A stretch of 64,000 nt of DNA from assembly GCA_003260075.1 (NCBI GenBank), contig QLIY01000111.1:124001-188000 (forward strand). The letters are read 5' to 3'. The notes below the pieces were generated by a model, which ran no database searches, was not told the origin of the DNA, and saw nothing but the letters and a program-made list of their open reading frames with translations. A program made the translations under genes and the position numbers. This document shows positions 34,038 through 46,089 of this stretch, piece after piece. Position 1 is the first letter of the stretch. Every line of letters starts with the position of its first letter. This DNA is from Phallusia mammillata (lineage: Eukaryota > Chordata > Ascidiacea > Phlebobranchia > Ascidiidae).

Positions 34038-34436
34038 AGGCTGCGAGACAAAAACCGGATGCTTTGAAAAGCGAGGCCACCTTTACACCAAAGACTGTGA
34101 GCATACAAACCAGCATTGAAAATCTAAACTAAAACGACACAAACATTGCAAGAGACATAAATAGCACTTCATATCGATATACATAGTCACGACTAACCAC
34201 CTAATTTCAAAGAAAGTGTATCAAACGATTTGAAACAAACAAACTATGAGGTAAGCCCTGCAAATGCGGACTGTATTCAAATTTAATCGACTCTCATCAG
34301 GGAATACCGAATTAAAACGTATGCAAGGTGATCATGTCAAAACATGCCTCCTTTAACAATCTAAACACGGAATATTTTAAAGCTTGTGCTGATATGAAAC
34401 AAACTACCTTCTTTAAAAAATCGTTTAAACTGTCTG

Positions 34437-34694
34437 GATGTTTTAAGAAACAACCAAAATGTACTTCAAATATTGCAGCCCAAACCAAGTTGCTATCAAA
34501 CTACACAGGAACAGGTAGTCAAAAATAGGCTACAACAAAAACTCACGAAGCAAACAACAGCGGGGGGGGGGTTTTTAAGAAACAACCCAAATGTACTTCA
34601 ACTATTGCTGCCCAAACCAAGTTGCTATCAAACTACACAGGAACTGGTAGTCAAAAATAGGCTACAACAAAAACTCACGAAGCAAACAACAGCA
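34437..34694. repeat. Direct duplication across a 10-G join
   Basis: Copies at about 34437-34561 and 34572-34694 flank G 34562-34571. Small differences such as caggaacaggt versus caggaactggt look allelic. Confidence 0.8.
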
Positions 34695-34777
34695 GAGCTA
34701 TTATTAAAACTACCTCAAATGCATATGTAAGTTTTTAAAGTCAGGGTTAAGTGTAAGTTACGCAAATTTTAAAATAC

Positions 34778-34928
34778 CTTTTGTCCAACACTTGAGGCAG
34801 GGAATATAACGATGCATTCTGTTGAATAAAACCATGACTACACACGCAGCAGTGATAGCTACCCCGATCTTCTCAGTTTCCCATAAACTGTCCGCTGCCA
34901 AACTCATGTTAAGAACACGAAACGACAT
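34778..34928 (-). CDS. KCNIP: KCNIP alternative first exon A (transmembrane type)
   Basis: The frame from the ATG at 34928 runs 50 codons to a donor (AAAAG followed by gtattt) in phase 1, as needed by the shared exon at 32986. A second ATG lies at 34907. Residues about 19-34 (IGVAITAACVVMVLF) form a single hydrophobic segment, followed by a basic, Cys-containing RMHRYIPCLKCWTK. Vertebrate KChIP splice forms with a membrane-spanning N terminus (KIS type) have this layout. It is the candidate nearest to the core. Expression is not shown; the donor is moderate. Confidence 0.6.
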
Positions 34929-35668
34929 TGAACACAATATGCGCTGTTCTGACTCGAGGAAACACACGTGCCGAGGGTGGCAGTTATAATTCAATGTACA
35001 CCTGTGTTTTTGCGCTGCAGACAAAAGGACGAATAGCTTAAGCCTAAAGCATTATTTTTATGTGGCTATGTTTTTAATGACAATGATTAGTTGTGTGGGA
35101 CTGTAAAAGAAATTTATTGCCAGTTTAGCAACTATGTCATAACGGTTAACGTTAAAATTGATTTACTCGTGTACAGCGGTTTGTTGAACAATTATTTCGT
35201 AGCTTCTGTAACATGCCTATTCTAATAAAATGGGATAAAGAAACGATTAAATAAAGTAAAAAAACTCAACCTCGTCAAAAAATATTTTTAGGGTTTTTAA
35301 GTTTGCCTAAGCACAATGCAAAATAAACATCCAATACAGCTTTATTCATCTAAAATAAAAAGATTTACTACATCTAAACTTCGGTACTTTACTCATGTTG
35401 TAATGAAAACTTTTCTTTTCTATTTAAAAGAGATAAATAGCCTACACCTTTTTTTGCAACTTTTTACTTACTCTGTTTTATAGGTATGAAACTTAAATAA
35501 ATTCACAAAACCTCTTCAGTTTATTTTTTATCATTTCTATTCAGAAAGATCTAAACCCTGCTGCGCTGTTTTGTGGTAAGCATTCAATCTCGACCTGCAC
35601 TGCAACCAGCTCACTGCTTACTTCAGTCGTCTTTGAGACAACGATGCCAGCAAACCATTAGGTCGAGC

Positions 35669-35676
35669 TATATAAA
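35669..35676 (+). promoter_or_regulatory. Candidate TATA box
   Basis: TATATAAA lies in an otherwise GC-richer stretch. About 30 bases on comes a pyrimidine-rich tract (cgttgctcccgcctt) and then GAAGAA followed by gtaagc, which could be a non-coding first exon with a donor near 35744. No plus-strand gene was found for it, so it may be an orphan promoter or chance. Confidence 0.35.
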
Positions 35677-35856
35677 GCCGACGTCGAGCTTTTTGCGTCT
35701 CGTTGCTCCCGCCTTCTCTCACTCTCTCGGGAAGCTGAAGAAGTAAGCTGAACTTCGTAGTCATCCGGTTTAAATGATAAGTCTATCACACTATATTAGA
35801 CCACATCTCGCACTGTCTGCATATTAATCACAACTGGATAGCTGATTGTGATTTGA

Positions 35857-36064
35857 AAACTAGCTGTTAGCTGCTTTATTTTTTGATGAGGTAAAAATTA
35901 CACCAATAAAACTTTAATAGGTGAATTTAAACGTTTAGAAGTTATATGTGCACTGGGGGGGGGGGCGAACTAGCTGTTAGCTGCTTTATTTTTTGATGAG
36001 GTAAAAATTACACCATTAAAACTTTAATAGGTGAATTTAAACGTTTAGAAGTTATATGTGCACT
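35857..36064. repeat. Direct duplication across an 11-G join
   Basis: Copies at 35857-35954 and 35967-36064 flank G 35955-35965 and differ at about one base. Confidence 0.8.
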
Positions 36065-37496
36065 TCCAATAAAGTTGTGTTGACAAACAATTTTTTTGTG
36101 GTCAATGTATAGATACAGAAACATTTTTTACGCCCTTTTATACTTAATTTATCCGCAAGGCCACAGTTAAAACATATCGCCCAACTTTCTATTTGAATGG
36201 TTATCAAGTTTAAGCTCTCTACCTCTATTTACTCTTTAACTCAGTCTAGTTTTGATGCCAACCCTATCAGGTCAAAATACTTTTAAACCTGCTGTACAGC
36301 GATCTATCAGGTCAATACAGCCAAAGCTTTACTGCCAGAAAATAGCCCCAATCTATTACCGAAGGTAAGCCAGCGAAACAAGCAGTCACGAAAACCAGAT
36401 GCAGGTGTCCCTTATCGAATTTGGGCCGAAAATCGATGCTAATCTGGTGAAGACGAAGAAGCCAGCAATACGTGCGTGCTATTGTGGCGTGTTTTTGTGC
36501 TCGATTTAACCGACAGGAAATAGCATGAACATGTTCTTGTTATTGTGACAAATTTATCTATGCTCCCTTCGTACACAGTTCAATATACACGCAATTGAAT
36601 TATTCAACGGATGACCCTACGACCAGTCACCGACTGTCAGCCGTAGATTTATTGTTCGCTGATTGATTTCACGCACTCGGGCCACGTCGGAATAGATTTT
36701 AGGGTCGCATTTCGTTTGTACAAATTTAAATCCCTAAAACCATTGCGAAGTTGGACAATATGACACCATTGGGCTTGATAGGTCCATTCTAATCAGTAAA
36801 AGTACTAGGTCAACTTTTCCGACGGCTGGAATCAGAACAAATCTATATTAGCCTCAAAATATTTAAACTTACATTAACATGAACTAAAACTTATCTTTCC
36901 TATTTTTTTTTAATTGTGTAACAAACGGAAAAACTTTTCTAACAACAAAATTGCTGACATCTTAATAATTCTATCTCTAAATCTCACTTGATCTTTTGAA
37001 CTCAGCTGTGGACTAGTTGGATGTGTTAGTATTTTTCTGTCACAAAAACATCCTACAAATCGCCTTTATACTGTGAAGAGTGAAGCGTTTGATAAAATGA
37101 GTTAGTTCTGAACATTTCAATGCCTTCGGTCATTTAGAAAATATTAATCAGAGTAAAGCTGCAACAGATTAAAAACATCCAAACGAAAAAAACAGACATG
37201 ATCAATTCAATCCGGGCTTTTCCAGCCAGTGAGATGTATTGATCACTGGTGAACTACGTAAACTAGATGCAAAACACCCTATCCTATAGCCTTAATGAAA
37301 AATTTGCACTTGATTTGTTACTACATGCCTTCTAAACAAACTTTCAAACCTTTTAGAAAATCAGTTTTGTTGCCTCTTGATTCCATTAAACCCTACATTA
37401 AGCAAGTTTAGGCTTTCCAAAGTCTCAAGGTCACAAAAAATGAAACTGTATCGAAATATAATTGTCAGAAGCAATGACGTCACAAGCATGGTCACG
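36065..37496. other. Non-coding stretch inside the KCNIP locus
   Basis: AT-rich sequence without a coding frame, strong splice pair or obvious repeat that I can support. By the proposed gene structure it is intronic to the longer KCNIP transcripts. Confidence 0.4.
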
Positions 37497-37578
37497 TCAC
37501 TGTTTCAGAAGAAAAAAAAACATTATATTTGGGTCTAACCAGCCTGTTTTACTATAAGCACTTCGACTAAACACTAGG

Positions 37579-37987
37579 ATGTCTTTGCACGTGGTTAAGG
37601 AGCTTTGTCTAGATGGCAATCGGACAGACAAGCGAGGGTCTCGAAACAATGCAAGTCGCCCTGCTGAGCGCGAGCATTTAAAATTAATGAGTTGGGCGCC
37701 AGCGGTTACGGATAGGGTGAGTGTACAACCCTGCAAGAGGGCGATGGCTGCGAGACTTCGGGTAAATTGAAACCAAGACATCGATCCTTTCGCCAACGCT
37801 GCTATATCGACGCCCAGATCTTCACAGAGCTTTCAGGATATTCCCAACATAATAGCTATCATTGCGCGGTTTAAACGAAAGATTGCCGAAGCAAGATCTT
37901 CCGCTGACGAGGAGCGCGATATAGTGGGTCTAAAACGTGTTGTGCTTTATCGCGGTATAAAATGTGTCGTATTAATGAATGAATAGA
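37579..37987 (+). other. Unassigned open reading region
   Basis: A plus-strand frame of 63 codons from 37579 ends at TGA 37768-37770 and then continues open in the same frame for another 72 codons to 37987. The second part contains KRKIAEARSSADEERDIVG. GC content is above the surroundings, and a GTGAGT donor-like site lies near 37712. The minus strand is also open for 99 codons. It may be a small gene, a mobile-element relic or a KCNIP-related exon; I cannot decide. Confidence 0.25.
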
Positions 37988-38051
37988 AGTTGTAAATGTG
38001 TAAGCGGGATTACGCAGACCAGATGAGTGATAATAATTTGTTTTTCGGTGG

Positions 38052-38270
38052 CTTAATGATTTCCGCTTGGGGGAACATTTATTGCGGGTCTTTTAAAACA
38101 GGAAAAACCAGTATAGATTTGGGTGGTTTTTGTTTTTGGGTTACCGATACAAGTGGGGGGGGGGACTTAATGATTTCTGCTTGAGAGAACATTTAGTGCG
38201 GGTCTATTAAAACAGGGAAAAACCAGTATAGATTCGGGTGGTTTTTGTTTTTGTTTTACCGATACAAGTG
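38052..38270. repeat. Direct duplication across a 10-G join
   Basis: Copies at about 38052-38154 and 38166-38270 flank G 38155-38164. Confidence 0.8.
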
Positions 38271-40268
38271 CTCGCATTACCACAAGCATGAACAACTGAC
38301 CGAAAACCCCACAAAGATGCAATAAAAAAATCCCGAGACCAGCAATATTCCGGAAAGCTTTCAAATTTCTTTGATTTCCTTTTTAAGAAACACTAAACCA
38401 CTAAAGTAAGTTTTGAAGTCAAACAAACGATATAGTTCGATTCCTAGTTCGGCTAAATCCTTAGACTAATAATAAATCCTTACCAGAAAGAATTGGACAG
38501 GCTTCAAATTTAAACGGCAATCGATTGAATTCCGTGACATTGACCTCTAATAACCCCAAAAGCATTTGAGAAATCCGGTTACAAAAGTTCACGAGGAAAG
38601 TTAATTCAAGAGACCATTCTTTAGGAAATTAGGCAAGAGGCACGTAAAAGGTTGGTGTGTTATAGACACACATTTTTGTTTTCAACTCGTCTTATAGTTT
38701 TTAGGTTCTTTTTGCGAAATAATCACGGACAGATTTGACGGAAGTTACGCCAACGAACTTTGGTGTTTGAATCTTGGAAACATAGAAATTTGTAGAACGA
38801 CCCATCTAAGCTATTTTTTTGAAAATCCGCACGCAAAATAAATATCTTACTGTTAATAAAGTTGACAGGTAGTTTAAGCTTGCACAGCAAGATTTAAACA
38901 AGCCTTTCATAACCGTGAGCTAATACGCCTCCGGAAGGGGAATGCTAGTTGTTTTTCTGGGGAGAATGGGTGTAGGTCCTTACTAGTGACACCCACCAAT
39001 TACCAACACCAAAAGAAACAGATACTATCTGTTGACGCTCGAAAACCAACAAAATAAGATATTTGTAGGACTTTGTAGAAGCTAATCCCCAAATGAAGGA
39101 AGTTGTTTCTTTGAAGTGATTATTGGATTATGTTTCAATAAGCAGCGACTAATAAACAGGAGAAAGATAAACTACTTTACATACACTATAGGATCAACGA
39201 ATGGTAGTGACTCTTGGACAGTTTTATTACAAACATTTTGCTGTGTCAGTCTATCCAACTAACCAGCTCCAGCCTATTGGTCGCAGTGTCGGCATCGATC
39301 AATGTCAGCGTAAAAGTACAACTCTGGCGCGATGTAGTGGTAAAAAAGTTACAATTATTTTGGACGCTTGGTGGTGCTCTCGAGCGACATGGCTAATCAG
39401 CAAAAACGTCTGGTGCGTTCGCAGAATTTTATCGATTCACATAAGCGCCTCAGTGCTTAGGGGTGTTCTGAGCTCATCCTTTACAAAAAATGTCGAATTT
39501 CGATCAAAACTTTTGTCAGCATTAACTTATAAGTTGACAGCAGTGGCTCTCAGAGCGGCAACCAACGCGGTTTAAAGGCGTTTACCATCATAAATGGGGT
39601 ACTGGAGAAAAATGAGGAGTTGGGGTCGCCAAATCAATTTTGACCGGTAAAACTGAATACAATAACTTCCGGTAAACGTTTCTGTAATACTGGTCAACTT
39701 TACGTAATTAACTAAGTTGATGTGTGATTGTTTCAGCCTTAACCGTCGCATTGGCATTGGCTGTACATTGAAATTTTTGTGAGTTTGTGTTTGTATAGTA
39801 AACGGTTTCATGTTAGCCAGCTGTTTAAAAAATGTTTAACATATTAAGCGTATAGGGTATGCTCCTAACTGTATACTAAAGAGTAAACAAACTGTGTGGC
39901 TTATAACCACGTAATATCAAGTCATCTGTTTACTGCAGTTACACTAGATTTCCATTTTTGTTTGGTTTACGGTTGTGTCAATTGTTTTCAGTTGTATTTT
40001 GAGGTTGAACAATTTACAGTAAGTATATTTCCCCCGTCTCAGAAATTTGCTAATGTATTACTATACAGTCCTTCTTTGCTGGGCCCTCCCCAGAAGAATG
40101 CTTACAAAAAATGTATTTCAAGTTGTAGATTTAGTTGGGTATTGATCAATGCTTTGGGTGTTACATCTTAGTGCAAACCCGTAACCCATTCCTCGTTCAA
40201 AATATACAGCTATTTTTGTTACTTCAGAAAAAGTCAAGGGTTTACATTCTTAATAGCCATTTAACGAT
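38271..40268. other. Non-coding stretch inside the KCNIP locus
   Basis: Several 60-120 codon frames occur but none has family resemblance, splice sites in a usable phase, or coding-like composition. A hydrophobic minus-strand frame at 38167-38364 was considered and rejected as a KCNIP exon because its donors are in phase 0. Confidence 0.4.
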
Positions 40269-40524
40269 TTTGCTTTAAAATCAATGGGCCAAAATTCCCC
40301 CCTTGTAATTAGAGTTGGTCCAAATGTCATTTGAACATGAAAACAATATTTCTAGTACACTATTGTAAATAGACAGTGCGGAAATCGGATGGGGGGGGGG
40401 GCTTGCTTTAAAATCAATGGGCCAAAATTGCCCCCTTGTAATTAGAGTTGGTCCAAATGTCATTTGAACATGAAAGCAATATTTCTAGTACACTATTGTA
40501 AATAGACAGTGCGGAAATCGGATG
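40269..40524. repeat. Direct duplication across an 11-G join
   Basis: Copies at about 40269-40390 and 40403-40524 flank G 40391-40401. Confidence 0.8.
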
Positions 40525-41269
40525 CAGTATTTTCAAGTGGTCCTATGTCAAAAAGCCGATCAATAAATAGGGATCTTTACCTTGCGGTCATACGCTCCAA
40601 CGAATGATATCAGAAGATGAGCGCAAGTTTTTCATTCGAGATCGATTTCATCGGTGGACTGCGGACATTGGCAATTTGACGATTCCCAAGTGCCCTATGC
40701 CATTAAATGAAAACCCATTGCCTGGTTGGAATAATACGAAACGTTACTACGATTGAACAACTTCGACCTTCAGCTATATAGCATCAACAAATGCAAGAAA
40801 GTTAAGGCCGTTTTTTTATTTTCTATACATTCAGACTGAAGGAATAAACGAACCAATGGTCAAAACACATAGTGGGTAACCTTGGCACACAAAAACAAAG
40901 TATACATTCGAAACTAGATTACCATCCCAGAATATAGAATTGAAATACTGAAAATGTGAAATACACTGAAATAGTCTTGGGAAATAACTTGACAATCAAA
41001 AGCAAGAAGTATGTTTCCTATAGTGATGCACGAAAGAATGAAATACATGTCTATGTAGGTATAAGTCAGCTTTCGTCAATATGCTGTGTACTACAATCGG
41101 ATAGAAATGCATTACGAAAATCGCTGACAGTACCCACATTTTGTGACACAATCAACACCACTGCTGTCGTTAACCAACGCTAACAGGTTTATGACGTCAT
41201 AATAGCCAACCGCTTCGGGGGATCAACTTTAATCATTTATTGTCATCGCCATTGTGCGGTCATACGTAC

Positions 41270-41357
41270 CCTTAAAGAGGCGGGTAATGAACGCGTTAAG
41301 GTTGTTCAACAAAGTAAAAAGGGAAAAACATTTAATTGGGAAACACAAACAACGCAT
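41270..41357 (-). CDS. KCNIP: KCNIP alternative first exon B (Cys-rich hydrophobic)
   Basis: From the ATG at 41357 (context aaaaaaATG) 29 codons run to a GTACGT donor in phase 1. The peptide begins MRCLCFPIKCFSLFTLL and ends NAFITRLFK. Three cysteines and a hydrophobic stretch suggest membrane attachment. The frame stays open upstream to another ATG at 41414, which would give 48 residues. Assignment rests on donor quality, phase and position. Confidence 0.45.
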
Positions 41358-42461
41358 TTTTTTGCATCTGAACAACAAAGTTTGTGTGGCAATCTTTAAC
41401 AAAAACGATTTCAAACCATTTTGATTGGACTGGCCGTTTATACAAGAATAGTAAGACCTCGAAAATCTATAGAACTAAAATACAATTAACGCTGTAATTG
41501 AAAAACTGTTGCGGTTAACGGAGCGAAATTAACGGAGGCATTAGCGGTACAGACATTATGTAGGGTTTTCTAATTATTTTCCGTTTTCAATCGATGCGAA
41601 ATTAGTTTCAAGCAAAAAAATCAACTTTCAATCCGATTTGAGTCGTACCTGAATTATCGCTGATTCAGATTTGCTCATTCTCAGGTCATGGATTTGCTAA
41701 ATCGGTTTCATAAGATCTCGCTGGTTTGGAAACGAGTTACTTTTATTAATTTAGGTTACTGTCATGTCCAGCCTAAATGGCTATTCCAGTTTGGCACTTT
41801 CAAGTAACAGAAAATAACAATAAATTATTTAGTAACCACATTACGGCACTACCGGGTTGAAGCGAAACCACTTTTACCTCATGGGAATGTTTAATTGTTC
41901 TTAAAAAAGACAACAACTAAAAGTGAATCTTCATAAAGCATCAATTAGTTGTGGCGCCAACAATTACATAAATTCATTACTTGCTTCAATCTTCTTGGCA
42001 ACTAAATCAACACTTTCAACACGCTATTCGCGAATACATTAGTGACACATTGCAGTAATTACAATTTTGACATATTACAACTGCAGAATTTGGAAGATAA
42101 GAGGAACGTAAACTATGGTGTTGAGTTTCGCTGATTGACAAAAGCTCCGAACGAAATAAAGGTACCTAGTATCTTGCATAAATTTGCTCACTTAATGTGG
42201 TCAACTTTTTTACAAAAAAAGGCCTTTTGAAAAAAAAGGCTTGACAAATACTAACCAGCAATTCTGCCAAAACAAAATTGAACAACCTTCATCAAGCATA
42301 TGTTTTGACATTCAGTTTAGGACCACAAAAATTATTTTACCAATCATTCGTAAATACTCGTTCTGCTGTAAAGTCGGGACAAAAACGTCATTCAGAGGTT
42401 GAGTGATGTCAGTAACCGCAAACTGTTTTACGATTAAACGATATTGAAGAGCAGGACGTAC

Positions 42462-42546
42462 CTGATTCCTCTTCTTCGGGTTGGGGTGGTTTTCGCTTGA
42501 AAGCTTTTTGCATGCAGTGAACAACTTGCCGGCCGATTCCGCACAT
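42462..42546 (-). CDS. KCNIP: KCNIP alternative exon C
   Basis: From an ATG at 42546, 28 codons (MCGIGRQVVHCMQKAFKRK, then PPQPEEEES) reach a GTACGT donor in phase 1. The frame stays open further upstream to about 42600 and there encodes the hydrophobic WITLIIYLCLVGIQLVE, directly after an acceptor-like aaaacag. It may therefore be an internal exon whose first exon I did not find. Membrane span, basic patch and acidic end resemble KIS-type N termini. Confidence 0.5.
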
Positions 42547-43374
42547 TTCTACAAGCTGAATACCGACCAGACACAGGTAAATGATGAGTGTAATCCAACT
42601 GTTTTACGCCGACAACGCTGAGTTCACACAATAGGTTGTGGCTTAAAACCCTTGGTTGTTTAGACCCTAACAGACTCAGCGAGTGGCACACAGGCTTTGG
42701 CAAAGATATTCAGAACAGAAACAATCTTCTAACCTTACCGATACCAAAGACTAAACTGGCTAGTGAAATGCACATCACCGCATTCTTAAACACACAGCGC
42801 TCAGAAAATCGATTGACGGTGCAAACGACCGCACGAAGAAGGTCAATCTATTCCCAGACAGCCAGAAACCGTCGTGGCCACTCCTCTGTGCAAAGATTGC
42901 CTTCTGCGTTCAGGGCAGACCAACTGTCGGGTACGTAAGGGAATTCAACTGCCGCTGATGTTTACCGTGCTCTCCTCCGATGTTCCGGCGACGTCGTGTA
43001 ATTGAATTTAGCGCGGACCATCGTCCATGGAGATATTTTGAACTTTTAGTTGTTATCCCGAGAATTAGGATGATCGATAAAACTAAAACTTCCTAAAGTT
43101 CAAGTTGCCTTTCTTGCATTACCCCGAATAGATTTGCGGAGGAAGTTTAATGATTTTTTTTCATTCATTATGAAAGTATTGATGTGCAGTCGATTCCCTC
43201 ACGAAAAGTTTCCATTATGCTTGACTGACACATTCAGGGAAGTTTCTGACATTTGGCTTGAGTTGGAAAAGCAACCTTTCAAATGTTTGCAGTAACATTG
43301 CCATCCTCGTTAAAGCTGTTAATTCAAGTTGAAATGATCCCCTTTTTAGCGTTTAATTTGTTAAACTAGCTTTT

Positions 43375-43676
43375 AGGTCGTTCGTTTTTTACACCAACTT
43401 AATCGCATTACTCCAAACAAAACATTAAAGTAAATGTTTCCATTAGGGTAAACTGAAAAGGACTAGAAATCGGTTTGTATCTATACAGTCGTTTGGTGGT
43501 CGCATTGTATTTGGCTTCAGGGGGGGGGGAAGGTCGTTCGTTTTTTACACCAACTTAATCGCATTACTCCAAACAAAAACATTAAAGTTAATGTTTCCAT
43601 TAGGATAAACTGAAACGGACTAGAAATTGGTTTGTATCTATACAGTCGTTTGGTGGTCGCATTGTATTTGGCTTCA
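43375..43676. repeat. Direct duplication across a 10-G join
   Basis: Copies at about 43375-43519 and 43531-43676 flank G 43520-43529 and differ by a few substitutions and an A-run length. Confidence 0.8.
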
Positions 43677-44566
43677 TGGATATGTTAATCGGCATATATT
43701 TGGACTCGCATGACCCGCACAAATCATTTGAATCCCAAGATAGCTTTTAAACCCTCCAGAGCGAACTTCGGCTTTCACAATTATTTCTTCAATTTAAATA
43801 CGAGCCGGTGTTCGTTACATTTTCTCCCCAGGGGTTAACAATACCATTTCCTTAAAAATCGTTGATCGCATTGAAAACATACGGTAAACGAGTGTTTTTT
43901 AATCTTACTTGATCTTGAAATGTTGCCTCATTACACATGGCATGAAGTTGAAAAACACTTCTGTGTTTCGTGAGGTAGTCTTACGTAAACTGTTTACTGA
44001 CTCATTCGGGTTGGTGAACGTTTTCGGGCTTGGGATACACTTTTGTAGGTGACTGCATTAAACTGTAACTGTAAACAACGTCCATCAAAATGATGAGGAT
44101 GTGATAAGATTGAAGTCTTCATGAGCGTTCAAGTTTTCTGATACTTTTAACCGCAGCGTTAGTTGAAAAGTAGAATGCTTTCACAAACAAATAGTTGTTT
44201 GCATGAAGAAACACTGGAAACGTATATGAGAAAGAGAAGGCTATAGGGCGTAAAAAGCCTGAAATAATACAAAGCTATCCAAATTCTGATAAAACCAAAT
44301 AATAATTGACTGCCGCTACAAATGTCGTTTTGATGTAAAGTGTATGTGACCAGTCAATAAACTGCAAAACGGGTCAACAAGATTTATAGCACATTCAAAA
44401 ATAAACTTATTCGGATTTGAATCTAAAAACATATGGAAACTTGTCGGGCAAACGGAAAGTTTGAAGTAAAAGCAACAATATGTTTGAAACCAAAAATTTC
44501 GTTTGATGAATCGAAAACAGACTGAAAGAAACTGTTTCTTTCAGGCATAATGTATCAACAAAAGTT

Positions 44567-44615
44567 CTTCCAGCAGTCTTTATTAAAATGCCTTTATAAT
44601 AAAGACTGCTGGAAG
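44567..44615. repeat. Perfect 18-bp hairpin
   Basis: Arms 44567-44584 and 44598-44615 are exact inverse copies (cttccagcagtctttatt) with a 13-base loop. It could be a MITE end pair or a structured RNA element. No coding context. Confidence 0.6.
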
Positions 44616-45851
44616 AGTTTAAAATTTTTATATTATTCAAAAACGAATCGGCAGAATTGTCCTGAAATCTACCTCTGACGTAGCTTTCCCACATCTAAAT
44701 TCGAATAGATCATAAGTCAACAGGCCCTACGCCGCAGTTGCTTCCAACAATCATGACCCAGTTCACAACACAAGTGACATCAATAACCTAAAGTTAAACG
44801 AACGCGACACCGGGACGGTTGTCAAGCTGGGCTCTAGGGACTTTAAGTATCGCTACAAGATGCACACAAGATTTGACACCAATAACAAAACAGCAATGTG
44901 GTCTAGGTTCCATACAATGCTGTGCATACAGATACTTTTAACTTGTCCAACAGTTGAAAACTTGCATTGTGAGGATGTCATGGAACTTAATAACTGTTGA
45001 TCGAAATCCATTGATACGATTCGCATTCGCGAAAGATTCCTTAGGGGTTGTAAACAAATTGTCAAATAAAACTAAGTTTTAGAAATGTGAAGAAAATGCA
45101 TGAAGAAACAAACAACTCCATTTATTTCTAAAACCAGACATTTAAGATTAGAGTCACTGTTTTGTAATTACATAAATGTAAAAAAGCATGAAGCCAAGTT
45201 TTAGAAATATAAAGAATTAAAGATAATCGTTGTTTGTACTTGTGGCAAGACTGTGTTCGTATATTTACGTAATTCAAAGCTGCGCACTAAAAAACACTAC
45301 TCGGTCAAATGTTTATGTATAGATTAACCTCCTCCGACTTTTCGACAAAGTACTAGCTGAAGATGTTTCAGTCCTACGAACATTAGATCTTCGCAACTGC
45401 GCCACCCGGTGCAAAACTAATCACAATTCCTGTCGACACCAGATGGCGGTAGACGTTACAAAATGGCACTACTCACTAACGGAAAACCTTGATCGGGATT
45501 CGTCCCCGGGAGTGTCCTGGGTTCGAACCCATGAAAAAAAACAAAATCGACAATCATTTGCTGCCTCAATACACGTATTGTATCTTGCATCCAATTTGTG
45601 ATGATTGCCACCCGCAACCGCAAGGTGTCGCGCAGGTGTTGAATTATATATGAGCGGGGGCAGAAGGTGAAAATATTTACGTAGTTTCTGTCATAACAAA
45701 ACTCCGCGCCGTGAATACTCTATTACGCCACTTCAGCAATAAACACGCATGGAAATTAAACGTTGACAAAATTATAATTAACAAACTTATAGCGCTGTTT
45801 GTTTTTTCTTCAGTACAGTTTTTGGTCTTTTTTATCAACACAGTTTATTGT

Positions 45852-46089
45852 ATTTTTTCATCCGCACAGAACAATTATTCAAGTTTGGTCAACAGTGTTA
45901 TCAGCTTGAATACAAACAGATCATATTTAAGACCACTGATTTTTTGTTTATTTTCCAACCGAGTTTAAGGCCAATAAACAAAAAGGAAAATAAACAAAAA
46001 ATCAGTGGTCTTAAATATGATCTGTTTGTATTCAAGCTGATAACACTGTTGACCAAACTTGAATAATTGTTCTGTGCGGATGAAAAAAT
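45852..46089. repeat. Perfect 105-bp inverted repeat
   Basis: Bases 45852-45956 and 45985-46089 are exact reverse complements across a 28-base spacer. No mismatch was found on reading both arms. It lies in a non-coding part of the KCNIP locus. It could be a foldback transposon, a recent inverted duplication, a long hairpin RNA source, or an assembly or library fold-back. Confidence 0.85.

Noticed and set aside
38167-38364. Hydrophobic minus-strand frame as another KCNIP first exon
   Set aside because: It has a membrane-like stretch, but the available donors fall in phase 0, incompatible with the shared exon, and it overlaps a G-join duplication.
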